DNA of 9,972 bases from Kiritimatiellia bacterium (GTDB taxonomy: Bacteria > Verrucomicrobiota > Kiritimatiellia > SLAD01), in the NCBI GenBank assembly GCA_007127595.1, contig SKZA01000367.1:1-9972 (forward strand), in the 5' to 3' direction. Of the stretch, positions 1-7,670 are shown one piece after another. The notes beneath the pieces are model-generated. The model made no database searches, had not been told where the DNA came from, and worked only from the letters and a program-made list of their open reading frames with translations. The position numbers and the translations under genes are program-made. Each line of letters starts with the position of its first letter. Within the stretch, counting starts at the first letter, position 1.

Positions 1-3000
1 CAATGGAATGCGCACAGTGCCGCTGACGGGAGAAATCGGATCGTTATCAACTACGCGCCGCCACGTGTGGCGAGCATTGTCTATCCAAAGGTGGGCGCGG
101 CCATGCATCGTATCCTTTTGCCCGATCACGCGTAGATCGGGATGGGAGGGGATGGCGGCGGCATCCTCGTAACGCCCGTTGGTCAAAGGAATGTCCGCCA
201 TGAAGCGTTTCCACGCGCCATAGATGCCGTGTAATTCGTAGGCGAAGATATGGTCGGGCCACCAATAGAGCGGGATGACGCCGCCTGGCCCGCAGCGCGC
301 CCAGATCATTTTGTGCAGCCAGACCCCATCGACATCAAGGGCGATGTCTTCATCCTCTTCATCTGTTGTGGTGGGCCCGTCGATTCCTTGCTCACCCCAG
401 ATGATGGGTTTGCCCGGCACACGGGCGCGGGCATCGATATCATACGCATGGAAGAAGCGGGCGGAATCGTTGGCCAGTTCCTCGCGCGGCTCCAGCCAGC
501 CGGTATTCCGGACATAGGCGTGAAAGTCCGCGTGGTCAATGGCGGCGTAATCGGGGTTGTGCCATGTGCCGGCGGGCAGGGTGGCCCACGTGGAAATGGA
601 TGCAGGATGCGGATTGCCATCGGCGCGCGCCCATTCGGCCAGATGCGCCGTGAGTTCAAAATGCGACCCGTCACCCGGCGCGGCCTCATTGACCAATTCC
701 CACGAGTGAACTGCGCGGAGCGCGCCGTAACGGGCGAAAAGATGACGCCAATAGGACTCGTGCAGGAAACGTCCAGCCGTATCCGGCCCGGCATAGAACT
801 GTTCGCCGTTCGGCGCGGGTGTGCCCGCAGGGCCAAGATGGTTCAGTATCCAATCTTGTTTTTCGGCGATGACCAAGCGGACATAGACCTGCTGAGCTTG
901 GGCGGCCGCCAAGGCCGCCTCCAGCCCGGCACCCCGCCGCGGATCAAACCCCAGGTGGGTATTAGCGCGCGGGCCGCGCAGCAATTCCGGCCCGAGCACA
1001 TCGCCGGGCAGAATTTCGCGCACGCTCACTTCATCCACGTATCCAACGCCGCCCGTCGTGTTTTCTAGAATCATCGCCAGATTCGGCAGAAAATCGTCGT
1101 CCGCGATGAAATCCGACTCAGCCCAATGCCATGGGGTAGCACCGGCAACATGCGATACCAGAACCGACAGCGATTCGGTCTGACCCGGTTCCGGCCAGCC
1201 GACGAATTTCAGACATAGCCCATGGGGATAATCCGAATCAGCCGGTCCCGTGACGTCCTCGGTCATCCAGCGGACGCCGACACGATAACTGCGTCCGGGG
1301 ATCAGGGCGGCGTGACCGGTTTGGAATCCCTGAAAGAGGATGGGGTTGTCGTCATCGAGTCGCCAAGCGGCCAATCCGTTACCGTATCGCCGCTCAAAAC
1401 TGAGCCCGGTGGGAGGTACCGTGCCGTCGTAGGAAAGCGTGCGTGACGCCCAAGGTTGCCAGGCGGAGCCCCACAGATGGCCGGCAATCCAGATACGCAG
1501 AAAATCTTGATTGTCTGTCCCTATTTCGGCGAGTTGATCTTCGAGGTCGTAGCTGTACGCCTCCGGCCCCATACCGCCGCCGTGGCCGACGCCGAGGAAT
1601 GGTCGTCCGTCCGCTGTTTCGAAATAGCGCGAATCACCGGAGGACACCCGCACCGGGCCGCGGTTGAGCAAAGGGTCGGGATCAGTCACGGTGAATGTCA
1701 CCGGCGCGGATCGGACCGTGCCCTGGGCCTCGCGTACTTCGATTTCGGCTTGCCACGCACCGGTTTCCGTCGGCGCAAACAGGGCGCGCCACCCGGCGCC
1801 CTCTACGGGTCGCATCCATTCACGGTCGCCGCGTCGTTCGCGGGTATACGGTTGATGCCAATACGCGGGCCGCCGAATCTCTGTGACGCCGCCATCCGGT
1901 GAAAAGATGGCGTCCACCGAAATGCCATCCAGAAAATCGAGGCCCGGCGCAGGGTCCGATGTCCAGGGATGTTCCCGATGCGTGGCGGCGCTGCCGACCA
2001 CGTTGAAGCGCAACTCCAGTGGATCCCAGCGAGGGATCGTGTTGGTGGACAAGATGATGTTCTGCACAGCAAGCGGCGCGGCCGGCACATAGCGAACCCG
2101 GCGTTCCTGTGTGCGGATTCGCCCGACCCCGTCACGCACTTGCACAAGTACTCGGTTCCAGCCGGGCTCCAACGGCAGCGCGACGGAAAATGCGCCATCA
2201 GCGGATACGGCGATTTGATGATGCCGGTCGGAGCTGATCAATAACTCACCCGCCGAGGCTGAACCGCTGACCATGACGTTCGGTTGGTCTGTCTGAAAGT
2301 CGTCTGCGGGTTCCGTCACTGTCAGACTGGGCCATACGGGATCATTGGCCATCCACGGAATGTCGAGGTAGGCGCTGGCACCGTTATCGTCGTACACCGT
2401 GACGCGGGCCGTATACGTTCCGGGCGCGGTGACCCGGCGGGTGCCGCCGGTTGTGGCTGCTTGGCCGCCGTCGCCGAAATCCCAGTGGATAAAATCAATC
2501 GTACCGTCCGGATCCGAGGCGGTCACGGAGAAGGTCTGTGTGCCTGGCAGGCTGGTCAGCGTATCCGGCGTCAGGTTGGCCGCGATGATGACCGGCGGTT
2601 CGTTGATATCGAACTCGACAATGGAAAACGCGTCCACGTGGACGGTCATTTGGCGGCCCGGCCCGCCGAAATAGCCGATTTGTAGGCGGGACGAATTCGC
2701 GACGGCTTCGAAGGTCAGCGAAATGCGAAACCAATCGGAACCGTGCGTGGAAGTCAGCAGAGCTCCGGTATTGTCCAATTCCTGCCATGACGTGAAATCG
2801 CTGACCGCCACGCGGAATCCGCCCCAGTCCGAGCCGGTCTCCGAGACAATGCGCACCCAACCGGTGACGCGATAGATTTGTTCGGCTTCCGTGGCGAAGA
2901 CCGCTCGTAGATCGCCTCCGCCTATACGGGCTGCTTGTTGACCTTCATAAACGATATCCTGCACAAGCGTAGCGCCGCCCGTCTCCGCCCAATCCGAGAG

Positions 3001-3090
3001 AACCGGTCCTTCAAAGTCACCATAGGGCAGCAATTCAGCAATTGTGAGAAGCGGTGCACAGAAGACAAAAAGCAGGAGCGTGACCAGCAT
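1..3090 (-). CDS. Exported multidomain clan GH-A-like glycoside hydrolase (PKD, DUF5060-like, CBM-like modules); 3' end outside window
   Basis: Read by hand on the minus strand, this frame stays open for 1030 codons from ATG 3090 to the window edge, so the C-terminus is missing. Domains in order, numbered from that ATG: a hydrophobic signal peptide (about 1-19, ending TIA); a CBM/jelly-roll-like region (about 21-158); a PKD domain (about 160-245, core WDFGDGG near 203); an Ig-like module (about 250-340); a DUF5060-like domain (about 343-480, with FAPTETGAW); then a TIM-barrel-like catalytic region. Catalytic candidates are Glu802 in ELVNEAA (acid/base, the clan GH-A Asn-Glu pair) and Glu900 in IIWGEQG (nucleophile). 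The last visible residues resemble the C-terminal beta-sandwich that follows such barrels. Secretion and polysaccharide hydrolysis are inferred; the substrate cannot be read. The start is uncertain: Arg/Lys-rich codons (KRRR) lie just before ATG 3090, so TTG 3129, GTG 3147 or ATG 3189 may be the real start. Confidence 0.85.
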   Translation of the reverse strand, partial: MLVTLLLFVFCAPLLTIAELLPYGDFEGPVLSDWAETGGATLVQDIVYEGQQAARIGGGDLRAVFATEAEQIYRVTGWVRIVSETGSDWGGFRVAVSDFTSWQELDNTGALLTSTHGSDWFRISLTFEAVANSSRLQIGYFGGPGRQMTVHVDAFSIVEFDINEPPVIIAANLTPDTLTSLPGTQTFSVTASDPDGTIDFIHWDFGDGGQAATTGGTRRVTAPGTYTARVTVYDDNGASAYLDIPWMANDPVWPSLTVTEPADDFQTDQPNVMVSGSASAGELLISSDRHHQIAVSADGAFSVALPLEPGWNRVLVQVRDGVGRIRTQERRVRYVPAAPLAVQNIILSTNTIPRWDPLELRFNVVGSAATHREHPWTSDPAPGLDFLDGISVDAIFSPDGGVTEIRRPAYWHQPYTRERRGDREWMRPVEGAGWRALFAPTETGAWQAEIEVREAQGTVRSAPVTFTVTDPDPLLNRGPVRVSSGDSRYFETADGRPFLGVGHGGGMGPEAYSYDLEDQLAEIGTDNQDFLRIWIAGHLWGSAWQPWASRTLSYDGTVPPTGLSFERRYGNGLAAWRLDDDNPILFQGFQTGHAALIPGRSYRVGVRWMTEDVTGPADSDYPHGLCLKFVGWPEPGQTESLSVLVSHVAGATPWHWAESDFIADDDFLPNLAMILENTTGGVGYVDEVSVREILPGDVLGPELLRGPRANTHLGFDPRRGAGLEAALAAAQAQQVYVRLVIAEKQDWILNHLGPAGTPAPNGEQFYAGPDTAGRFLHESYWRHLFARYGALRAVHSWELVNEAAPGDGSHFELTAHLAEWARADGNPHPASISTWATLPAGTWHNPDYAAIDHADFHAYVRNTGWLEPREELANDSARFFHAYDIDARARVPGKPIIWGEQGIDGPTTTDEEDEDIALDVDGVWLHKMIWARCGPGGVIPLYWWPDHIFAYELHGIYGAWKRFMADIPLTNGRYEDAAAIPSHPDLRVIGQKDTMHGRAHLWIDNARHTWRRVVDNDPISPVSGTVRIPL

Positions 3091-3224
3091 CCTTCGCCGT
3101 TTGGGAAAAGGACGTCGAAAGGGGGGCAAAAAACCATCACCCGGCACACGGCACGTGCCTTCTGGGGGAGGCGTCTCGCATATGCTCATAGCAAAAAAGT
3201 ACCGAATATACAGAACCGCGTATA

Positions 3225-3240
3225 GAGTTTGTGAAAACTC
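3225..3240. repeat. Perfect 6-bp hairpin upstream of the glycoside hydrolase gene
   Basis: GAGTTT (3225-3230) and AAACTC (3235-3240) form a perfect inverted repeat around a 4-nt loop, GTGA. On the plus strand it is followed by TTTTATT (3241-3247), which looks like a weak intrinsic terminator, but no plus-strand gene ends before it. It lies 36 bp upstream of ATG 3189 and about 135 bp upstream of ATG 3090 of the minus-strand hydrolase, so an operator or leader structure is equally possible. Confidence 0.4.
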
Positions 3241-3255
3241 TTTTATTGGTTCGCA

Positions 3256-3271
3256 CCCCGCTGGTACGGGG
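3256..3271. repeat. Perfect 5-bp GC hairpin in the 3091-3371 spacer
   Basis: CCCCG (3256-3260) and CGGGG (3267-3271) pair around a 6-nt loop, CTGGTA. The hairpin lies about 100 bp beyond the stop codon of the radical SAM-like gene and upstream of the hydrolase gene, both on the minus strand. On the minus strand no U-rich tract follows, so it is not a standard intrinsic terminator. The rest of the spacer shows no gene, tRNA or other clear signal. Confidence 0.3.
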
Positions 3272-3371
3272 CGGGCGCTTATTCCAATGTCGCCTTTTCT
3301 TGTATCCACGGGTGTGGTATGCCGGGCGCCCGACTATGAATGCAGTTGGAAGAGCCTGATGTCATTCGCCA

Positions 3372-4805
3372 TCACGGCCGCGTCGGTTTGCGATGGCGTT
3401 GCAGGAACGCGATGGCTTTGTCCTCGAGCGTTTCAATCCAGTTCTTCGAACGCAGAAGTCGCTTCATGCGCGCCCAAGCCAGGCCGGGGCTGCGTTGCAG
3501 TGATGTCTGAATGTGTTTCAGTGATCCGTTGATCGTCTCCACAGTCTCGCGCCCTCCCCACAGAGGGACCGGCCGCTCGACGATCCAGGGGTCGCGTGAC
3601 CATTTGATCCACTCTTCAAGCGCAGGAACGTTTCCGCCATCCATTTGTTCCTCGTATAGGGGAGAGTCAATGGCGAAGGGAAACGGTTCGATGCAATAGT
3701 CGCACAGCGTGAGTCGTCCAATGGTCTGGACGATGCGATTCGCTTCGCCACCGCGTTCCTCCGGACCGCCGATCCAGAACCGGCAGTGTGCGTGCACTCC
3801 CACTTCGGCCAACAATTGAAAGGTACGTGCCAATTCGCGCCAATCCGCCTTGATCCCGTATCGTTGGAGCGCGTTGCGATCACATGACGGGAAAACGACG
3901 TCGATGCGATGGCATTTGGCTTCGCGCATGCCGACAACTACGTCGCGACTCAAGGACATGGGCGGCAAGGTAATCGACCAAGGTTGCAAATTCCGGATGA
4001 ACAGCAGTTCCTGGATCCATTGTCCCAAGCGTTCGGCGGTCCAGAAGCCCGGGGGATCGGTCAAGATGACTTCCTTGATTTCCGTATGCGAGCAATGGCT
4101 GATTAATGCGGCGAACCGGTCCATCGGGTACTGCCGGAAAGGAGTCCCGGCCCCCCCGTGCGCACGGTCTTGCGGCGCGCCTGTATGTCCTCGGCTGATA
4201 CGGGTTTCGGCTCGGCAGGAGCGCGTGAACAGGTCGTCGCTGTATTCATTCCAGAAGATGTCCCGCCAGTCCGGAAGGGTGAGAGGCGTCAGGCGCGGGA
4301 GCCAATAGGGCTCCGTTTTGACGCTATCGCCCATGATCAAGCCGGGCGTTCGCCGCAACCGTTGTGGGAGATCGATATAATCAAGGAGATTCCGGAGAAT
4401 CGGTTCCGGGTCACCCGCCAAGGCAAAGTCCGCGCGGGGGATATCGGCAATGTGATCGGGAAAGGCCGTGGGATATTCGCCGCAAAGCACGGTGCGCATG
4501 CTGGGGAAATGACGCTTTGTGATTTCCAATACAGCGGCCACTTGGCCGAGCGCCAGGATAGGGCAGTTAATCACCATGATGCGTGGCGGCGCCATTTGAT
4601 TCAGGCGCGCGACCAGTTCCTCCTCCAAATCATGGAGAAGGCGGCAGTCGATGAATCGACAAATATGGCGAGTATGCTTCTTCAAGAACGCTTGAAGACA
4701 CATCAGATTCCAAGGCGGCGAGAATAAGTCGTATGCCCCTTGCGCTGAGTCAAGGGGGTCAACGGGGCGCGGCGATTCCGGCGGCTCTATGAGGAATACA
4801 TTCAC
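3372..4805 (-). CDS. B12-binding/radical SAM-like protein lacking the 4Fe-4S cysteine motif
   Basis: This 477-residue protein starts at GTG 4805; an in-frame stop lies at 4854-4856, so little extension is possible. Residues 1-150 look like the cobalamin-binding Rossmann domain of B12-binding radical SAM proteins: VFLIEPP at the start, then VLCGEYPTAFPD (106-117) and DFALAGDPEPIL (126-137) where the family has its GG-hPt-P and GE-E motifs. Residues 190-380 resemble a radical SAM barrel: SRG (204-206), FRQYPMDRF (223-231), VILTDPPGFW (246-255) and WIGGPEE (344-350). The expected CxxxCxxC after SRG is missing; residues 207-214 read HTGAPQDR, and no such motif occurs elsewhere. Normal cluster-based SAM chemistry is therefore unlikely. 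Function and substrate are unknown; it may be a degenerate or repurposed homologue. It is divergent from nadB. Confidence 0.75.
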   Translation of the reverse strand: MNVFLIEPPESPRPVDPLDSAQGAYDLFSPPWNLMCLQAFLKKHTRHICRFIDCRLLHDLEEELVARLNQMAPPRIMVINCPILALGQVAAVLEITKRHFPSMRTVLCGEYPTAFPDHIADIPRADFALAGDPEPILRNLLDYIDLPQRLRRTPGLIMGDSVKTEPYWLPRLTPLTLPDWRDIFWNEYSDDLFTRSCRAETRISRGHTGAPQDRAHGGAGTPFRQYPMDRFAALISHCSHTEIKEVILTDPPGFWTAERLGQWIQELLFIRNLQPWSITLPPMSLSRDVVVGMREAKCHRIDVVFPSCDRNALQRYGIKADWRELARTFQLLAEVGVHAHCRFWIGGPEERGGEANRIVQTIGRLTLCDYCIEPFPFAIDSPLYEEQMDGGNVPALEEWIKWSRDPWIVERPVPLWGGRETVETINGSLKHIQTSLQRSPGLAWARMKRLLRSKNWIETLEDKAIAFLQRHRKPTRP

Positions 4806-4840
4806 TTGCTGCTCATCCCCGCAATGCGCTACGATGCGGG

Positions 4841-4855
4841 AGTATGTTTCATACT
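4841..4855. promoter_or_regulatory. Perfect inverted repeat in the divergent spacer, possible operator
   Basis: AGTATG (4841-4846) and CATACT (4850-4855) are perfect reverse complements around TTT. The site lies between the radical SAM-like gene (start 4805, minus) and nadB (start 4926, plus), where an operator could act on either gene. No convincing -35/-10 pair could be assigned around it, so the regulatory role is a guess from position and symmetry. Confidence 0.35.
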
Positions 4856-4925
4856 ATGCCAAACGCTAGCAAATGGGTTGTTACGTATCAAGTGTAATGC
4901 CTGGTTGACGGTGACAACAGACGAT

Positions 4926-6548
4926 ATGCAGACAACGGACACGGAATTTCTCGTGATCGGAAGCGGATTGGCCGGCTTGATGTCGGCACTGCAACTTGCT
5001 GAATATGCATCGGTTACACTGATTACGAAGCGAGACCTTTCAGAGAGTAACAGCGACTGGGCACAGGGCGGTATCTCTTGTGTCATGGATCCGGCGGACA
5101 GTCCGGAGGCGCATATTCAGGACACGCTGCGCGCCGGATGTGGGTTATGTAATGAAGATGCCGTGCGCGAAATCATCGGGAAGGCGCGCGCGAGTATCGG
5201 TGATTTAGAGGCGTATGGTGTTCAGTTCGAGCGGAAAGAAGGGTCGGACCAGTACGATTTGGGCCGGGAGGCCGGTCATTCCGCTCGTCGTGTTTTGCAT
5301 GCTGGAGATATTACGGGCCGCGAAATCATCAAAGCGCTGATCGCGCATGCCGAAGCGCATCCGAATATCGCGATTCGGACCCAAGCGATGGCCATCGACC
5401 TGGTGACCACGGGCTGGCTCAATAGTCCGGGCACGAACCGCTGCGTGGGCTGCTACTTTCTCGATGAACGTGCAGGCGAAATCTTTGCAGTTCGTGCCTC
5501 ATACACGATCCTGGCCACGGGCGGCGCGGGCAAGGTGTACCTGTACACAAGCAATCCGGACCTGGCCACGGGCGACGGCATTGCGATGGCTTGGCGGGCG
5601 GGCTTGCCGATCAAGAATATGGAGTTTGTGCAGTTTCATCCCACGTGCCTGTATCATCCGCAGGCCAAATCCTTTCTCATCAGTGAAGCCGTGCGCGGCG
5701 AAGGCGCCGTCCTTATCAATGCAGCGGGCGAATCGTTTATGGAACGATATGACCAGCGTGGAGCGCTTGCCCCGCGCGATGTGGTCGCCCGTGCGATTGA
5801 TCAGGAGGTCAAGCGGCGAGGGGATCGATGTGCGTTTCTGGACATTACCCACCGGGACCAGTCTTTTTTGAAAGCGCGTTTCCCCAACATATATGAGACG
5901 TGTTTACGGCTTGGTATCGATATGGCGAGTGACCCCATACCTGTCGTGCCGGCTGCCCACTACGTCTGTGGAGGGGTCGAAGCGGGCGTAAACGGAGTTA
6001 CCGCGTTGGAAGGTCTATTGGTGTGCGGGGAAACCGCCTGCACGGGCATGCATGGGGCCAATCGCCTGGCCAGCAATTCCCTGCTGGAAGCATTGGTCAT
6101 GGCGGGGGAAACGGCGCGTTACCTGGCCGGCGCGCATGAACGGGGCAGGGTGCCCGATGTGGACATACCCGATTGGCGTTCGGGCGACGCGGCGCCGAGC
6201 GATGAAGCGGTTGTGGTCGAGCATAACTGGAACGAGGTGCGTACCTGTATGTGGGACTATGTGGGCATCGTACGGACGAACAAGCGTTTGGAGCGAGCGA
6301 AACGCCGTATCCGCAATCTGCGCCGCGAGATCCGGCAGTATTATCTTGAGTATTTGGTGACCGCTGACGTGTTGGAATTACGTAACCTGGCCGCCGCCGC
6401 GGAACTGGTGATCCGCTGTGCCGAAATACGGCGCGAAAGCCGGGGTCTGCACTACACATTGGATTATCCGGAAGCGGATGCCTCCAAGCCTCCGCAGGAC
6501 ACTCGTATCAAAGATGCTCCCGGCGACCGCCTGACCAACGAACGTTGA
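4926..6548 (+). CDS. nadB: L-aspartate oxidase, first step of de novo NAD synthesis
   Basis: NadB is a cytosolic FAD enzyme that oxidises L-aspartate to iminoaspartate, which NadA and then NadC convert towards NAD. From ATG 4926 the product is 540 residues, the usual NadB length. Family marks are all present: the FAD-binding VIGSGLAGL (10-18), SNSDWAQGGI (41-50), REAGHSARRVLHAGDITG (114-131), LATGGAGKVY (196-205), the catalytic-region stretches EFVQFHPT (233-240) and EAVRGEGA (254-261), PAAHYVCGG (342-350), GETACTGMHGANRLASNSLLEAL (368-390), and the C-terminal helical domain ending near SRGLHYTLDYP (505-515). The frame is open for 40 codons upstream (to 4806), but that extension does not resemble the family; GTG 4911 is a possible slightly earlier start. 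The Shine-Dalgarno signal is weak. No nadA or nadC is nearby. Confidence 0.97.
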   Translation: MQTTDTEFLVIGSGLAGLMSALQLAEYASVTLITKRDLSESNSDWAQGGISCVMDPADSPEAHIQDTLRAGCGLCNEDAVREIIGKARASIGDLEAYGVQFERKEGSDQYDLGREAGHSARRVLHAGDITGREIIKALIAHAEAHPNIAIRTQAMAIDLVTTGWLNSPGTNRCVGCYFLDERAGEIFAVRASYTILATGGAGKVYLYTSNPDLATGDGIAMAWRAGLPIKNMEFVQFHPTCLYHPQAKSFLISEAVRGEGAVLINAAGESFMERYDQRGALAPRDVVARAIDQEVKRRGDRCAFLDITHRDQSFLKARFPNIYETCLRLGIDMASDPIPVVPAAHYVCGGVEAGVNGVTALEGLLVCGETACTGMHGANRLASNSLLEALVMAGETARYLAGAHERGRVPDVDIPDWRSGDAAPSDEAVVVEHNWNEVRTCMWDYVGIVRTNKRLERAKRRIRNLRREIRQYYLEYLVTADVLELRNLAAAAELVIRCAEIRRESRGLHYTLDYPEADASKPPQDTRIKDAPGDRLTNER

Positions 6549-6732
6549 TCACGCGCAGACACTGAACCCTGATTTTTTTGAACAGGAGTTCGCAGAGACC
6601 GAGGTGGTGGGAGCGAAGTCATTCGATTACGGCAGACCTGTTTGCTTTCTGGGTTTAGGATGAGTGGAAGAACTCTTGGACGTTGATACCCTCTTTCCCG
6701 AACCCTGAACCCTTGTCTGTGAAACCTTGTTC

Positions 6733-6796
6733 CGGAGCGCGGCTGTGTCCGACGAAGGAGGACCAGCCGCAGGGATTGCGACCCACCCGCGCTCCG
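6733..6796. repeat. Nested GC-rich inverted repeat (REP-like hairpin)
   Basis: The outer arms CGGAGCGCGG (6733-6742) and CCGCGCTCCG (6787-6796) are perfect 10-bp reverse complements. Inside, GCGGCTG (6739-6745), a bulged T (6746) and GTCC (6747-6750) pair with GGAC (6760-6763) and CAGCCGC (6764-6770), leaving a 9-nt loop. Inner and outer left arms share GCGG, so the two stems are alternatives or switch partners. The form fits a dispersed REP-like intergenic element, or a bidirectional structure between convergent genes. No transposase is near. Confidence 0.7.
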
Positions 6797-6907
6797 ATGC
6801 GCGAGGTTCCTCATACTCGAAAAATCCGACTGCGATCAGAGGCTGGATTGAACCCTTAACCCAGCCCGTTCTCCTTCAGCGAACAAACCCGCGGCACGCC
6901 GCCCACT

Positions 6908-6935
6908 GAACACTGAACACCGAACACTGAACACT
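6908..6935. repeat. Tandem heptamer repeat, four copies of GAACAC(T/C)
   Basis: GAACACT, GAACACC, GAACACT and GAACACT begin at 6908, 6915, 6922 and 6929 with an exact 7-nt period. The array ends 9 bp before the stop codon (6945-6947) of the minus-strand membrane-protein gene. The related GAACCCT occurs as a tandem pair at 6700-6713 and singly at 6564 and 6850. No function can be read from the sequence. Confidence 0.7.
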
Positions 6936-6944
6936 CTCCCTCCT

Positions 6945-7670
6945 CTACCGCTGCCGTTTCACAAACAACCGGTCGATGAAAAGGATGATGCAGCAAAGAA
7001 TGACAAAGCTGGCGATGACCCAGATGATTACGATCGGCATGGTATTGTCGCCGGTGATGGGGTGGCCGAATGGGCTGATGGCGTGGGTCAGGGCGATGGC
7101 CACCAGCAATGTGACAATAATCGTTGTCACGTATTGCAGGGCGTCCTGAACGGGCAGGCGAATCTCCGCGCCCTTGTGGCGCGCCCATTCACCTATCAAT
7201 CGCCGTATGGCAATCAACACGAGCAGGCTGAACATCCCGATGTGCAGGGCTGGATGAAGATAGACGCCCAGTACCGGCAGAATAAACCATAGCACCGCTA
7301 CCAGCAGAAACATGAACAGGGTCTGCAAGGTGAAGAGAAGGTAGGGAAACCAACGGTCGAGTGATCTCGCGAGCTGTTGGGACCAGCGGAAACGTTGTTG
7401 GTCGCTCTGTCGCAACTCAAGTGCGCCTCGCAATAAGATAAGCGCGCCGAAGGCCACGCCCATGATGGACCAGTACACAGGCGGCGCATTCCCGAATTCC
7501 GCCCACATGAACAGCGCCGTGAGGACGATCGTAAGCCAGCCCGCCTGTCGGACATACTTGATCGGTTCCACGGAATGCCGGTCCGACGGACTATAATGGG
7601 GGAACAGCGGTTGTCGTTCGGGTTCCTGATCCGTCCCTTCGGCAACTGGTCTGGCGTCGGTGCTTTTCAT
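6945..7670 (-). CDS. Hypothetical integral membrane protein, about six membrane segments
   Basis: I do not recognise this 241-residue protein. It has a polar N-terminal region (1-38), then hydrophobic segments at about 42-57, 64-82, 108-133, 139-157, 178-199 and 212-232, and a short basic tail (VKRQR). Charged stretches between segments 2 and 3 (RQSDQQRFRWSQQLARSLDRW) and 4 and 5 (RRLIGEWARHKGAEIR) are probably cytoplasmic by the positive-inside rule. I chose ATG 7670 because the in-frame extension to 7838 would overlap the divergent glycosyltransferase gene and adds non-hydrophobic, low-quality sequence. Only 67 bp separate it from that gene, so the two may share a control region. No catalytic motif is visible. 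Confidence 0.75.
   Translation of the reverse strand: MKSTDARPVAEGTDQEPERQPLFPHYSPSDRHSVEPIKYVRQAGWLTIVLTALFMWAEFGNAPPVYWSIMGVAFGALILLRGALELRQSDQQRFRWSQQLARSLDRWFPYLLFTLQTLFMFLLVAVLWFILPVLGVYLHPALHIGMFSLLVLIAIRRLIGEWARHKGAEIRLPVQDALQYVTTIIVTLLVAIALTHAISPFGHPITGDNTMPIVIIWVIASFVILCCIILFIDRLFVKRQR

Larger units (their letters stand above)
6549..6944. other. Non-coding spacer rich in hairpins and heptamer repeats
   Basis: About 400 bp lie between the stops of nadB (plus) and the membrane-protein gene (minus), which converge here. No frame in it encodes a recognisable protein, and no tRNA or rRNA signature was seen. It contains a T7 tract (6573-6579) shortly after the nadB stop, isolated GAACCCT heptamers (6564, 6700, 6707, 6850), a nested GC-rich inverted repeat (6733-6796) and a tandem heptamer run (6908-6935). 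This looks like accumulated dispersed intergenic repeats between convergent genes. Confidence 0.6.

Noticed and set aside
250..1068. Long plus-strand open frame of 272 codons
   Set aside because: It lies antisense to the catalytic domain of the hydrolase, whose minus-strand frame carries clear domain motifs. The plus-strand product resembles no protein family and is a by-product of GC-rich codon use.
4146..4196. Frameshift at the seven-C run hiding a radical SAM cysteine motif
   Set aside because: Both other frames across the stretch lack CxxxCxxC, and motifs on each side are in the same frame.
4158..4727. Plus-strand open frame of 189 codons
   Set aside because: It is antisense to the radical SAM-like gene and shows no recognisable motif.
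4806..4925. Forty-codon N-terminal extension of NadB
   Set aside because: The frame is open, but NadB proteins begin close to the FAD-binding motif, and the start at 4926 gives the usual 540 residues.
6549..6579. Intrinsic terminator after nadB
   Set aside because: A T7 tract is present at 6573-6579, but only a 4-bp stem could be drawn before it, too weak to call.
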